NCBI GenBank assembly: GCA_030625905.1
Contig: DAOUQA010000002.1
Span: forward strand, 1-31,763
Origin: Kiritimatiellales bacterium
Lineage (GTDB): Bacteria; Verrucomicrobiota; Kiritimatiellia; Kiritimatiellales; Pontiellaceae
Direction: 5' to 3'
Length of the DNA: 31,763 nt
The notes beneath the pieces were generated by a model, which was not told the DNA's origin, did no database searches, and saw nothing but the letters and a program-made list of their open reading frames with translations. The position numbers and the translations under genes are program-made. Positions within the stretch are counted from its first letter, which is position 1. Every line of letters begins with the position of its first letter. Positions 1 through 8,607 of this stretch are shown here, one piece after another.

Positions 1-1
1 C

Positions 2-403
2 CGAAAGCGTTGGATTTCGTATTCCAAGTGCCTGATGGATAAGCACCACCTCTTGGCCGACGAAGAGCTGGAGTTCCCCGGTTCCAATGGGGGAATGGTT
101 GAATTCCTGGAGGATGTATTTTCCCCAGTGACGCACCCCAAGGAAAAACCATCCATATACTACCCGGTCATAGACATTGAATTCAACGCCAACCTCGATG
201 ACCTTCAGCTGACAGAGGCCGATAGGGAGCTTTCAGGCTACAAGCTTCTGGAAACGGTTGCCAAGGAAACCCATACCGTTCTGGATGTGGCCATATCCAA
301 CCGCATGGTCGTCTTCGAAATCAGGAAGCCCGAGCAGGCCGACCACGAATCTCAGGCATCCCTCGCCATTGAACCTGCGAAGGACGGGATCCCGTCCGAA
401 TGA
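2..403 (+). CDS. 3' end of an unrecognised protein gene (partial)
   Basis: The reading frame is open from the left edge of the window, so the true start lies upstream. The ATG at 35 is only the first internal Met and has no clear ribosome binding site. About 133 residues are visible, ending at TGA 401-403. The sequence is mixed alpha/beta in character, with alternating hydrophobic stretches such as YYPVIDIEFNANL and VLDVAISNRMVVFEI, and an acidic, low-complexity tail. No signal peptide, membrane segment or catalytic motif is visible in this part. It converges on the radical SAM gene, with 35 bases between the two stops. I do not recognise the family. Confidence 0.6.
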   Translation, partial: RKRWISYSKCLMDKHHLLADEELEFPGSNGGMVEFLEDVFSPVTHPKEKPSIYYPVIDIEFNANLDDLQLTEADRELSGYKLLETVAKETHTVLDVAISNRMVVFEIRKPEQADHESQASLAIEPAKDGIPSE

Positions 404-438
404 TCTGTATTCTATTTATTATCCTTTGCCCCATGCCG

Positions 439-1317
439 CTACAGCGAAAGGGGTGGGGGACCGGGGGCGGCGATGTCGAGCGTGCCGGAGGCCAGAAGGG
501 CATTGAGCTCGTCGAGCAGGCGGCCCTTGTCCTTCGGGAAGCGGCCTTCCATCGGCAGGATATTTGACGAATGGTTGGCGCGGAAAACAGTGCTTTCGAG
601 TTCCAGTCCATGGATCATCGCTTTCAGTTCCTCCACGGCCTGATATTCGGTGAGCGGTGTGAAGCTTCCAGATTGCTCCTCGTCGTAAAGCTCCGTTCCG
701 GGGATCGGAATGACGCGCAGGGCGGAGAGGAGGCGGGGTTGCATCCGGTTGAGTGCATCCGTCGTGGCGGTGGTGTGCAACTGCGAATTTTTTTGTCCCC
801 CCAGCCCGGTCAAAACCATCACCGACATTTTTAGCCCGGCGGTCTGGGCGCGTCGTCCGGCCTCGATCATCTCCTCGGCTGTTTCCCGCTTTTTGACCGT
901 CCGCAATGTTTCTTCGTGGCCGCTTTCGAGGCCCATGTAGAGGGTGTTGAGCTTCAGCGTTCTTAATTCCCGAAGTTCGGCCTCGTTCTTTTGCAGGATC
1001 GAGTGGCCGTTGGCGTAGACATTCACACGGGCAAGTCGGGGAAAGTGCTCGTTCACCATGTCGAGCACCGCCTTGAGCTTGCCAAACGGCAGTGCCATCA
1101 CATCGCCATCGGCCAGAAAAATGCGCCTGGCCTGCGGATGTTCCCGCCAAGCGGCTTCAATTAAAGCGTCGGTTTCTTCCAGCGATTGGAAGCGCCAATC
1201 CACGCTCTTGTACATTCCGCAGAAGGTGCATTGGTTCCACGGGCATCCATCCGCAATGCGGATAATCAGGCTGTTCGCTTCTGCCGGTGGCCTAAAGAGG
1301 GTATGGTTATTTTGCAT
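439..1317 (-). CDS. Radical SAM protein
   Basis: A 292-residue radical SAM enzyme. The iron-sulfur cluster motif is seen near residues 25-33 as GCPWNQCTFCGMY, spaced C-x4-C-x2-C rather than the textbook C-x3-C-x2-C. Further radical SAM barrel features follow: FLADGDVMALP (strand 2 region), NVYANGHSIL, GLESGHEETL (the glycine/glutamate strand typical of SAM binding) and VIPIPGTELYDE. The frame is open further upstream, to about 1695, but the start was placed at the ATG at 1317. The extension would run through the divergent promoter region and into the TPR gene, and it looks non-coding. The substrate cannot be told from sequence. The long antisense frame overlapping this gene is a shadow. Confidence 0.85.
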   Translation of the reverse strand: MQNNHTLFRPPAEANSLIIRIADGCPWNQCTFCGMYKSVDWRFQSLEETDALIEAAWREHPQARRIFLADGDVMALPFGKLKAVLDMVNEHFPRLARVNVYANGHSILQKNEAELRELRTLKLNTLYMGLESGHEETLRTVKKRETAEEMIEAGRRAQTAGLKMSVMVLTGLGGQKNSQLHTTATTDALNRMQPRLLSALRVIPIPGTELYDEEQSGSFTPLTEYQAVEELKAMIHGLELESTVFRANHSSNILPMEGRFPKDKGRLLDELNALLASGTLDIAAPGPPPLSL

Positions 1318-1420
1318 GTCCGCAGTGTAGCCGCAGGCATTCCTGTGTTCAATGCCTGAAAAATAGGCTTTATATTTACCGGTCTTTGGAAATAATATCC
1401 TCCGAGTACTGGAAATCCGA

Positions 1421-3937
1421 ATGCGGCCATATCCCTTATCCATCTTAATTTCTTTTTCGCTCCTGTGCGTGGCGGTTGCCGAAGAAACGGTTCCTTCGCC
1501 GGCAAGCAGCCGTCTGCCCAATATCAAGGCCTCCCTCGACGACGGGTTTTTTGCGCTGGCGGAGCAGCAGGCGCGCGGTGTGTTCCGCTCCGAACCGAAC
1601 GAGGCCACCGAACGCGAGGCGACCCTCTTTCTTTCCCACGCGCTGTGGGGGCAGAAACGATATTCCGAAATGCTCGAGCTGCTCGATGGCCGCAATGGCG
1701 AACCGGGCTATGCCTATTGGCGGGCCCGCGCCTATTTCGAGTTGAAGCAATACGATGCCGCACTGCAGGGCATCGCCGCGGCGGGAGAGGGCATGGCGGG
1801 TAGCCGCTATGCGCCGGCAGCGCTCCGCCTGATGGGGCACATCGAGCAACTCCGCGGCGGGCTCGATGCCGCCGAGGCCACGTTCCTCAAGTTTGCTGAG
1901 GAGTTCCCCGATCACCGCGACCGTATCGAAAACCTGTTCGATCTTGCCGAGGTCTACGTTGGCCTGAAAAAGATGCCCGAAGCCATTTCCACCTATGAAA
2001 CATTGGCCGAAGAGCAAGATGCGCATGCGGAGCAACGCGCCCAGTTGAAGCTGGCGCATCTGCTTTATACTCAGGAGGCAGTCGAAAACTTCGATGCCGC
2101 CCGCGGCCTGCTCTCCGGGCTGGCGACCAATGCCAATACGCGGATGGCCTACCGCATCGACGCATTTGTCGATCTCGCCGCGTTGGAGGAAAAGGCGGGC
2201 GGAGGTGCTGCGGCAATGGCGGCTTTGCGTGAGGCGATTTCACTTTCGCCCGACGCGCGACAGCGCGTGCCGATCAAGTTGTCGCTCGCCCGCATGCTAC
2301 TGCGCGATGGCGACACCGCAGGAGCGCTCAAGTTGCTTGAGGAGTGCCGTGCCGAAGTACCGAACGAAACCCTTGCTGCCGAGCTCCAACTTGAAAAGGC
2401 CGGGGCGTTGTTGCAGGCTCGGCGGTTCAACGAGGCCGATGAAGCCTACCAGGTCTACCTTGATGTGGCCGGAGATGCGGACGGATTGGCCCGCGCCTAT
2501 TTTGGCAAGGGGCTCGCCCTGTGGGAACTCGAACGCTTCGCTGAATCCGCCTCCACGCTCGACAAGGCCGTCAAGGGGCTGGAAAACCCGGACGAAAAGG
2601 CGGAGGCGCTCTTCAAGGCGGGCGATGCCTACTACCGCGCCGGAAACTTTGCGGATGCCGAAAAGCGCTACCGGGCGTTCGTGGCCGATTTCCCGAACCA
2701 TGAAAACATGCCAAACGCGCTCTACCAGCACGGGCTTTCACTTGCAAAAACCGACCGCCGGACCGAAGCACTTGCCGCGTTCCATACCTTGGAGGCGAAC
2801 CATGCCGCCAGCCCGTTTGCCGAAAAGGCCGCCCTGCGCTCGGCCGATGTGATGCGTGCCGGGGGGCAATGGGAGGCCGCGCTGGATAAATACACGCAAA
2901 TCGGGCAGACCTATACGAATGGCTCGGCGGCCGTAGTCAGCCTCCACCAGCGCGGGTTGTTGCTTTACCGGCTGGGGCGCTATGCCGAGGCACAGAAGGC
3001 CTTCGAAGCGGTGGTGGCCAACTATCCGCAGAGCGAATATGGACCACAGGCAACCTACATGCGCGGCTTCTGCCTCTACCTCCAAGGGCAGGTCGAGGAG
3101 GCGGTCGAAACCTGCCAGGCCTTTGTCGATCAATATCCCGACTCGGAATGGGCTCCGGAAGTGGTCTTCTGGCTGGCGGAGCAATACTACAACCAAGGTG
3201 AATACAAACAAGCCGAACCGTTCTTCATACGTGTTTTCACCGACTTCAAGGGCAACAAGCTCGCGCCGCGTGCGCTCTACTGGGCGGGGCGTTCCGCCGC
3301 CGCCCAGGCCAATTATGTGACGGCAATCGAGCGCTACAGCGGGGTGGCGAAGGAATATCCCGATAGTGAGGTGCTGCCGCAGACCCGCTTTGCGCAGGGC
3401 GATGCCCTCAGCGAACTGGGTGAATTCGCCCGGGCTATCCTGGCGTTCGAGGAAATCATCAAGAACTATCCCGAAAGCCATCTCGTCAACACCGCGTGGG
3501 GACGCAAGGGCGATTGCCAGTTTTCGCTCGCCGCCGGGGATCCTGCGCGTTATGCCGAGGCCATGAATTCGTACCAGACGATCCTTGATCGTACCTCCGC
3601 ACCTTTGGCGCTCAAGCTTCAGGCCGAGTATAAAGTGGGCCGGTGTCTCGAAAAAACCGATGTGCCCGACCAGGCGTTCAGCCGCTACATGAGCGTGGTC
3701 TATACGTTCATCAATGAAAATGTCGAACACTCCCCCTATAGCGTGATGTGGTTTACGCGCTCGGCCTTCGGTGCCGCCGCCCTTAAGGAAAAGGAAAAGG
3801 CATGGACGGAGGTGGTGTCCGTCTACGGCCGAGTAATAGAGGCCGATGTGCCCGCCAAGGACGAGGCGGCCAATCGCATTGAGAAAATCAAGAAAGACAA
3901 CTGGCTGTTGTTTGAGCAGGCCAAGGAGATGGAATAG
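1421..3937 (+). CDS. Large exported TPR-repeat protein of an ExbB/ExbD operon
   Basis: An 838-residue protein opening with a signal peptide: MRP, a hydrophobic core LSILISFSLLCVAVA, and likely cleavage just before EETVPS. The rest is a run of tetratricopeptide-type helical hairpins. Recurring signatures are Y-x-x-A-L/A near one helix and F-x-x-x-Y-P-x-S/D-x-x-A/P at the next (for example FEAVVANYPQSEYGPQATY, CQAFVDQYPDSEWAPE and FEEIIKNYPESHLVNTA). This is the style of YbgF/CpoB and BamD periplasmic scaffolds. It is the first gene of a unit with ExbB, ExbD and TonB-like genes, so a periplasmic scaffold that works with the proton-driven motor is the natural inference. No enzymatic domain is seen. 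The start was chosen because the signal peptide begins there; its ribosome binding site is weak. Confidence 0.85.
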   Translation: MRPYPLSILISFSLLCVAVAEETVPSPASSRLPNIKASLDDGFFALAEQQARGVFRSEPNEATEREATLFLSHALWGQKRYSEMLELLDGRNGEPGYAYWRARAYFELKQYDAALQGIAAAGEGMAGSRYAPAALRLMGHIEQLRGGLDAAEATFLKFAEEFPDHRDRIENLFDLAEVYVGLKKMPEAISTYETLAEEQDAHAEQRAQLKLAHLLYTQEAVENFDAARGLLSGLATNANTRMAYRIDAFVDLAALEEKAGGGAAAMAALREAISLSPDARQRVPIKLSLARMLLRDGDTAGALKLLEECRAEVPNETLAAELQLEKAGALLQARRFNEADEAYQVYLDVAGDADGLARAYFGKGLALWELERFAESASTLDKAVKGLENPDEKAEALFKAGDAYYRAGNFADAEKRYRAFVADFPNHENMPNALYQHGLSLAKTDRRTEALAAFHTLEANHAASPFAEKAALRSADVMRAGGQWEAALDKYTQIGQTYTNGSAAVVSLHQRGLLLYRLGRYAEAQKAFEAVVANYPQSEYGPQATYMRGFCLYLQGQVEEAVETCQAFVDQYPDSEWAPEVVFWLAEQYYNQGEYKQAEPFFIRVFTDFKGNKLAPRALYWAGRSAAAQANYVTAIERYSGVAKEYPDSEVLPQTRFAQGDALSELGEFARAILAFEEIIKNYPESHLVNTAWGRKGDCQFSLAAGDPARYAEAMNSYQTILDRTSAPLALKLQAEYKVGRCLEKTDVPDQAFSRYMSVVYTFINENVEHSPYSVMWFTRSAFGAAALKEKEKAWTEVVSVYGRVIEADVPAKDEAANRIEKIKKDNWLLFEQAKEME

Positions 3938-3938
3938 T

Positions 3939-4048
3939 ATTTTTGATTGATGATTGCCGAATGCCGATTTGCGGGTCTGCGACGCCTTTAAGCAACAAGA
4001 GGCCAACGCCGATTGAGTTCCACAAATCGGCAATCAAAAATCAAAAAT
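3939..4048. repeat. Imperfect inverted repeat between TPR gene and exbB
   Basis: The two 22-base arms at 3939-3960 and 4027-4048 are inverted copies differing at 2 positions, with about 66 bases between them. The arms are AT-rich and contain TTTTTGATT and ATTGCCGA words that repeat within the spacer. The element fills most of the 144-base gap, just ahead of the exbB ribosome binding site (GGAGG at 4068-4072). It could fold into a long RNA stem within the operon transcript. The arms look like a dispersed intergenic repeat rather than a Rho-independent terminator. Confidence 0.65.
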
Positions 4049-4081
4049 CGGAAATTAAAAAAATTCCGGAGGAATTTAATT

Positions 4082-4720
4082 ATGTGGGAATTGATGATTA
4101 AAGGTGGGTGGATCATGTGGCCGATCATGGTGTGCAGTGTCGCGGCGTCCGTGCTGTTTTTTGAACGCGTGTTCCACCTGCATCGTGCGCAGATCAAGCC
4201 CGACGACTTCCTGAACGGTATCTATACCATCGTCAACCGCGGCAACACGGCCGAGGCGGTCTCTATCTGCGACCAAACGCCGGGGCCTGTTGCGCACATG
4301 GTGCGTACCGCGCTGCTGCATTCCGACGAGGTGCCGGAAAACCTCAAGCAAACCATCAACAAGGCTGGGCTGGGGGAGGTTCCGCGTCTGGAAAAAAACC
4401 TAGGCGGGTTGCTGACGATTGCGCAGCTCACGCCGTTGCTGGGTTTGATGGGCACGGTCATTGGGCTCATCCGTATTTTCATGGCCATGGAACAGAGTGC
4501 TCCGCTGGCCGAAATTGGCGATCTCTCTGCGGGCATTTGGCAGGCGCTCACCACCACCGCTGTTGGAATCGGGGTTTCGATCCCCGCATTCGCGGCCTAC
4601 AATTTCCTGCTCAGTCGCGTGGAAAACATCACCCTTAACATGGAATATGCCGCCGAGGAAATCTACCGTTTCCTCGTCTACGACCGCTCCGCCGGCGACC
4701 CATCCGATGAAACCCTTTAA
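4082..4720 (+). CDS. exbB: ExbB/TolQ/MotA-family proton channel subunit
   Basis: A 212-residue inner-membrane protein that with ExbD forms a proton-driven motor powering a TonB- or Tol-type transducer. Three membrane segments are visible at about residues 9-28, 108-133 and 155-178. The family core is present in TPLLGLMGTVIGLIRIF (about 117-133) and in the last helix, TTTAVGIGVSIPAFAAYNFL. The start at 4082 is preceded by GGAGG at 9-base spacing, and an upstream in-frame start would lie inside the inverted repeat. Its 3' end overlaps the ExbD gene by 14 bases, pointing to translational coupling. ExbB and TolQ cannot be separated on sequence alone; no pal or tolB is in the window. Confidence 0.9.
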   Translation: MWELMIKGGWIMWPIMVCSVAASVLFFERVFHLHRAQIKPDDFLNGIYTIVNRGNTAEAVSICDQTPGPVAHMVRTALLHSDEVPENLKQTINKAGLGEVPRLEKNLGGLLTIAQLTPLLGLMGTVIGLIRIFMAMEQSAPLAEIGDLSAGIWQALTTTAVGIGVSIPAFAAYNFLLSRVENITLNMEYAAEEIYRFLVYDRSAGDPSDETL

Positions 4721-5168
4721 TCCCCATCGACAAAGCCAGAAACTACGCCGCTTCACGCCCACTCGGAAGCCGGCCGGCATCTTTAGTGTCGGCGTGGTTT
4801 TCTCCGACGCGGCCTTGCTGTTGCTCGCCTTCTTCCTGGCAGTATCGCCGTTCGTCATGCAGCCGGGCATCAATATCAAGCTCCCCGCCTCGCCGTTCAC
4901 GGGGGGTGCGCGATTTGGCTCGATGGTGCTCTCCGTCACGCACGGCGGTTGGTTCTATTTCAACGACGAGCGCCTCGATATTTCCCGTCTCGGCGGGGTG
5001 CTCGAAGCCGCTGTGGCTGAAAACCTCGGCGCACCCTTGATCATTGAGGCCGATGAGCGTGCATCGCATGGTGCCGTGGCAGCGGCCTGGAACGCTGCGT
5101 TGGGTGCAGGGATTTCCGAGGTCTCCATGGCCACGCGCATTTTGGCGGTTGCGGAGGAGGTCCCTTGA
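4707..5168 (+). CDS. exbD: ExbD/TolR-family protein
   Basis: A 153-residue single-pass inner-membrane partner of ExbB. A basic cytoplasmic N-terminus (residues 1-24) is followed by a membrane helix at about 27-50, FSVGVVFSDAALLLLAFF. The aspartate at residue 34 sits where the family carries its essential proton-bearing Asp. The periplasmic domain includes INIKLPASP and the ExbD-like phrase APLIIEADERASHGAV. The start at 4707 was chosen because it gives the family's normal length and N-terminal layout; it overlaps the end of exbB by 14 bases. The stop overlaps the next start (TTGA), so exbB, exbD and the TonB-like gene form a coupled unit. Confidence 0.85.
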   Translation: MKPFNPHRQSQKLRRFTPTRKPAGIFSVGVVFSDAALLLLAFFLAVSPFVMQPGINIKLPASPFTGGARFGSMVLSVTHGGWFYFNDERLDISRLGGVLEAAVAENLGAPLIIEADERASHGAVAAAWNAALGAGISEVSMATRILAVAEEVP

Positions 5169-5929
5169 AGAAGGAGGGGAAGCGACGAGCCATCGGACTG
5201 GCGGTCTGCCTGGCCGTGATGATGCACCTCCTGCTGTTCATGGCTATTCGGCCTGCGAACGGGAACGGCTTGGAGGGTATGCCGGTTTCGCCCGAGACAC
5301 ACTATCTCGCCAATCCGTCCGACTCGCTTCCGGTACATGGATGCGACATTCGTACGATTTGGTCGCCGGTCCTCTTTTCGCTACCTTCCGAAATCGGATT
5401 TAGCCGCGACTTGCTACAGGAAAAACTACACATTCGGCTGACCTTCAAGCAACCGCCCGAAATGGAAAACTTTCTTGAAATCGATCCCGCCCTTGTCCTG
5501 CGTAGCTCCAGCGAAGCAGGATCCACGCGCCCCGCCCTCGTTCCGCAGGAACTTATGCTTACTGGAAAAGGGAAGGCTTCGCCACGGCTTCCGTCCCATG
5601 CACTCCGACCTCTGGAACATCGGCCCGCGCCCCGTCGTCTCTACATGGTTCCCGAGTTGAAGGAGCGGCTTATCGGAGGAATTGTGCTTCCGCCTGAGCT
5701 GAACAAGAAAGGGGATGCGGCATGGGAAATCCGCGCCGATATTAGTATTTCAAGGCAGGGGGCCGTTCGGCATGTATTTCTTGAGCAGCCGCTGAAGGCG
5801 GCTGGGCTCAACCAGGCGATTATCCATCTGCTCCACGGTCTGCGCTTTAAGCCGGGTGACGACCCCGTCGAGGGCTGCATTGAAATCTATTCTCCGGAAA
5901 CTGCCCATGCCGAAGGGGTGAGCCAATGA
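5165..5929 (+). CDS. TonB-like energy transducer
   Basis: A 254-residue protein with a short basic N-terminus and one membrane anchor (about residues 9-27, AIGLAVCLAVMMHLLLFMA), then a periplasmic region and a C-terminal segment, WEIRADISISRQGAVRHVFL. The ending GLRFKPGDDPVEGCIEIYS resembles TonB C-terminal domains. Translation most likely starts at TTG 5165, which overlaps the ExbD stop codon and has GGAGGAGG immediately upstream. The proline-rich linker of classical TonB is weak here, with scattered prolines only. Position after exbB-exbD supports the role; the TonB-fold assignment is moderate because the sequence is divergent. Its stop overlaps the next gene's start (ATGA). Confidence 0.65.
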   Translation: MKKEGKRRAIGLAVCLAVMMHLLLFMAIRPANGNGLEGMPVSPETHYLANPSDSLPVHGCDIRTIWSPVLFSLPSEIGFSRDLLQEKLHIRLTFKQPPEMENFLEIDPALVLRSSSEAGSTRPALVPQELMLTGKGKASPRLPSHALRPLEHRPAPRRLYMVPELKERLIGGIVLPPELNKKGDAAWEIRADISISRQGAVRHVFLEQPLKAAGLNQAIIHLLHGLRFKPGDDPVEGCIEIYSPETAHAEGVSQ

Positions 5930-6156
5930 TCCCAATGCCGTCCGGTGCTATTCTGACCCTGTTTGTCGGCGTTCCTCTACTCGTCATGGCGGTGCTGGCA
6001 CTGTTCTACAACTTCCGTTCCCTGCACCGCCCCGGCCGTGAAAAGGAAAGCATCTACGAGTGTGCCGAATGCGGCCATGTCTACACCTTTGCTCGCAACC
6101 GTCCCATGGACCGCTGCCCCCGCTGCGGCCACCTCAACGACGCTGTCCGGACATAA
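5926..6156 (+). CDS. Small membrane protein with zinc ribbon
   Basis: A 76-residue protein. A membrane helix spans about residues 8-29 (ILTLFVGVPLLVMAVLALFY). A cytosol-like tail follows with two CxxC knuckles, C46-x2-C49 and C64-x2-C67, separated by 14 residues: a compact rubredoxin/zinc-ribbon type metal site. Its start overlaps the stop of the TonB-like gene (ATGA), so it belongs to the same operon. The function is not known to me; a metal-dependent accessory or sensing role for the ExbB/ExbD module is speculative. Confidence 0.7.
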   Translation: MIPMPSGAILTLFVGVPLLVMAVLALFYNFRSLHRPGREKESIYECAECGHVYTFARNRPMDRCPRCGHLNDAVRT

Positions 6157-6282
6157 ACGTTTTGGATCAGCTGTGGTTTGTCAGGGAATTTAAGATGTCG
6201 CCATGCGCGTAAAGAGGGGATGTAGTGGCGGCTCTCAGAGGATAATACCCGTCAATTTGTTTTTTGGAATGGAGGAGATGAG
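6157..6282. other. Intergenic gap before the GDPD gene
   Basis: The 126 bases separate the envelope operon from the next gene. The only clear element is a strong ribosome binding site, GGAGGAG at about 6271-6277, just before the ATG at 6283. No terminator hairpin with a T-run was found. Confidence 0.5.
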
Positions 6283-8187
6283 ATGATTAAGAAAAGGTTT
6301 ATTTGTGTTCTGTCGCTTTGCTTGGCTGCGGCAGCCTCCGTAGACGCGGCGACCACTTATGGCAGTCGTGTATCGGGGTTGTGGAAAAGCTTCGAAACGG
6401 CTAATGCCTCTCAGGCAGAAATTAGTACCCAAGGCATAGCGTTCGACCCCAGTCACCAGACCGGCGGCGTTTATGACAGGGTGTATCTAGCTAATCACAG
6501 CAAGGAAGCTAATGAACGGGGTCTTTATTCGGTTGACCTTATTAATGAAACCAGTAGTGGCAGATTAGCTTTGGGTTCTCTGGACAACCCAACGGGTGTT
6601 GCGGTTGCTTCGGACGGGACTGTTTATGTGTCCTATGAAGGGACTCCAGCTGTGTACAAAGTTGAAGATGCAAGCGGTAGCCAAACGACTACTAAAGTGC
6701 TTGGAAACTATGGTGGGACAGGGGATGACGATATTGGGAACATCTCGATGGTGCCAGCTACTTTTGGCGGAAATTATGCTGCCGATAGTGATATCGTTCT
6801 TTTTGATTGCGGCCGGGATGATAATGCGAATTCAGCGGTGAGTGCATTAGATCAAAGTGACAGCGCAACAACAACTCTATGGGATAGCGGCTTAACCGTA
6901 AACACGATTCGCGGCGGAACCAGTAGTTATGACGGCTATGCCTATTTTGTCGATTACGATATGCCAGACGGAGAGCTGGATGGTATTGCCATGAAATATA
7001 TCAACCGCGTAAGAGGCAATGGTGTTGTGGAGCGGGTCTTGTTGAATATCAAGCCATCAAAACTACCGCGTCTTGACTCTGCCGTTGCAATCAACCAAGC
7101 CGATGGCTCTTTATGGATGGCCATTAACGCGGGCGATACGCGGAATGTATTTCGTATTGATGTGGCCAATGCTGTTTTGCAAAGCGGCACGGATTATTTG
7201 GCGGATATTACACTTGAGATTGGTGATTTAGGTTACGATGTTCCGAACTATTCCATGGCAATTTCTCCAGATGGCAAGTTGTTGGCTATGGGTTGGGATA
7301 GTGGCGTAGACAGGATGTATGTCTATAATCTCGTTCCCGAGATTGATGCTGAAATAGGGAAAATAATTACAAGTTTCAGGAATGCCGGTGATGGGAATCT
7401 CCTGATTGCCGCCCACAGGGGGGATTATAAACATTTTCCTGAAAATTCTTTTGATGCAATGCTCTCCGCCGCAAATCTTGGTGCAGACATCGTTGAGGTG
7501 GATGTTCGAAAAACCAAAGATCAGGTGCTTGTGTTACTGCATGACAAGACGATTGATCGAACGACAAATGGTTCGGGAGCAATTTTAGAACTTACCTTTG
7601 AAGAGAGTCAGAAGTTCTTTTTAAAAAATCCAGATGGAAGCATTTCCAAATCAAAAATTCCCGCGTTGCGGGATGCCATGATTGCGTTAAAGGGGAAGTG
7701 CTTAATTATGCTTGATAAATCGAATGATTATTTTGATGCCTGCCTTGAGTTGTCCAGAGAGTTGGGTCTGACCCATCAAATGATTTTCAAGAGTTCGAAG
7801 AGCAGGGATGAAATGAAGCTGATTTTGAAAGAAAATCCTGATGTATACTATGGGTTGGGGATCAATGCAAAAAACAAGGACCATGTTAACCAGTATAGGC
7901 AAAGTATAGAGCAATTAAATCTCCAGATGTTAGAGATATCCTATACGCAAGAAACAACGTGGCTTATTTCTGAAGAAGCGCGCCGACTGTCTGATAAATA
8001 TGATGTTAGGATCTGGAACAACAGTTTAGACAAGCCAAGATGCAGTGCGGGACGTTGTGATTCAAAAGCCCTCAAAAACCCGGATGAAAATTGGGGGTGG
8101 CAGATCGAGCATGGCATAGGCATCATTCAAACGGATGAGATTTCGGCTTTGAGGGATTATCTAATTTCTGTGGGGAGGCATGATTAG
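6283..8187 (+). CDS. Exported propeller-like / glycerophosphodiester phosphodiesterase fusion
   Basis: A 634-residue two-part protein with a signal peptide (MIKKR, then FICVLSLCLAAAASVDA). Residues about 25-360 contain repeating beta phrases such as NPTGVAVASDGTVYVSY, DSAVAINQADGSLWMAI and NYSMAISPDGKLLAMGW, typical of NHL/SMP-type beta-propellers. From about 374 a glycerophosphodiester phosphodiesterase domain begins. It shows AAHRGD (H378), PENSFDAM, GADIVEVDVR, LLHDKTIDRTTNG and, near the end, GIGIIQTDEISALRDYL. The catalytic His pair and acidic metal ligands are all present. The enzyme would hydrolyse glycerophosphodiesters in the periplasm or outside the cell. Base composition is clearly lower in GC than neighbours: the line at 7801-7860 is 24/60 GC, against 38/60 at 2521-2580. 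Confidence 0.8.
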   Translation: MIKKRFICVLSLCLAAAASVDAATTYGSRVSGLWKSFETANASQAEISTQGIAFDPSHQTGGVYDRVYLANHSKEANERGLYSVDLINETSSGRLALGSLDNPTGVAVASDGTVYVSYEGTPAVYKVEDASGSQTTTKVLGNYGGTGDDDIGNISMVPATFGGNYAADSDIVLFDCGRDDNANSAVSALDQSDSATTTLWDSGLTVNTIRGGTSSYDGYAYFVDYDMPDGELDGIAMKYINRVRGNGVVERVLLNIKPSKLPRLDSAVAINQADGSLWMAINAGDTRNVFRIDVANAVLQSGTDYLADITLEIGDLGYDVPNYSMAISPDGKLLAMGWDSGVDRMYVYNLVPEIDAEIGKIITSFRNAGDGNLLIAAHRGDYKHFPENSFDAMLSAANLGADIVEVDVRKTKDQVLVLLHDKTIDRTTNGSGAILELTFEESQKFFLKNPDGSISKSKIPALRDAMIALKGKCLIMLDKSNDYFDACLELSRELGLTHQMIFKSSKSRDEMKLILKENPDVYYGLGINAKNKDHVNQYRQSIEQLNLQMLEISYTQETTWLISEEARRLSDKYDVRIWNNSLDKPRCSAGRCDSKALKNPDENWGWQIEHGIGIIQTDEISALRDYLISVGRHD

Positions 8188-8223
8188 CATGGAAATCTTC
8201 AATTTTAATGGAATAAATTCGAA

Positions 8224-8607
8224 ATGTTCGATGAAAGAAGGTTGACTGAAATACTAGTTGTCGCTGGACTAGCTGTTGATCGAGCCCTTTCAGTCCTCAA
8301 CACGTTTGCCGATCAAGACCTGCCTTTGACGTTCAAGGGTGACCGTGATTATGCCTCAGAACTCGATTTTAAAATCGAACAGGAGCTGAAACAATTCTTG
8401 TTGGAAGCTGAGCCCGATATTGGTTTTTTTGGGGAAGAATATGGGGGCGATAGTTTAGAAAGTGGTTTAGCCTGGGTTCTGGATCCTATTGATGGAACGG
8501 TTAATTTTATCCACGATATTCCATTGTTCGGTGTTTCTTTGGCTTTTTTGTGTAATGGAAGAGAGACTTGGTTCGGACGAACGATATCGAGTCCTCTAAG
8601 CCGATAG
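8224..8607 (+). pseudogene. Truncated inositol monophosphatase-family gene
   Basis: The 127 residues show the N-terminal half of an inositol-monophosphatase-like enzyme. A KGDRDYASELD segment is followed by the metal-binding GEEYGG (E71, E72) and the signature WVLDPIDGTVNF (D87, D90). Homology ends at about residue 113 (SLAFLCNGRE), after which the frame runs 14 unrelated residues to a stop. Family members are normally about 260 residues and need a second Asp (WD motif) near the C-terminus, which is absent. I searched the other two frames downstream and saw no continuation, so this looks like a deletion or insertion junction rather than a simple frameshift. It lies 36 bases after the GDPD gene and shares its AT-rich composition. 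Confidence 0.7.

Noticed and set aside
2738..4033. Long open antisense frame opposite the TPR gene
   Set aside because: It is a shadow produced by the GC-rich codon pattern of the TPR gene, which has a signal peptide and repeats that explain the region.
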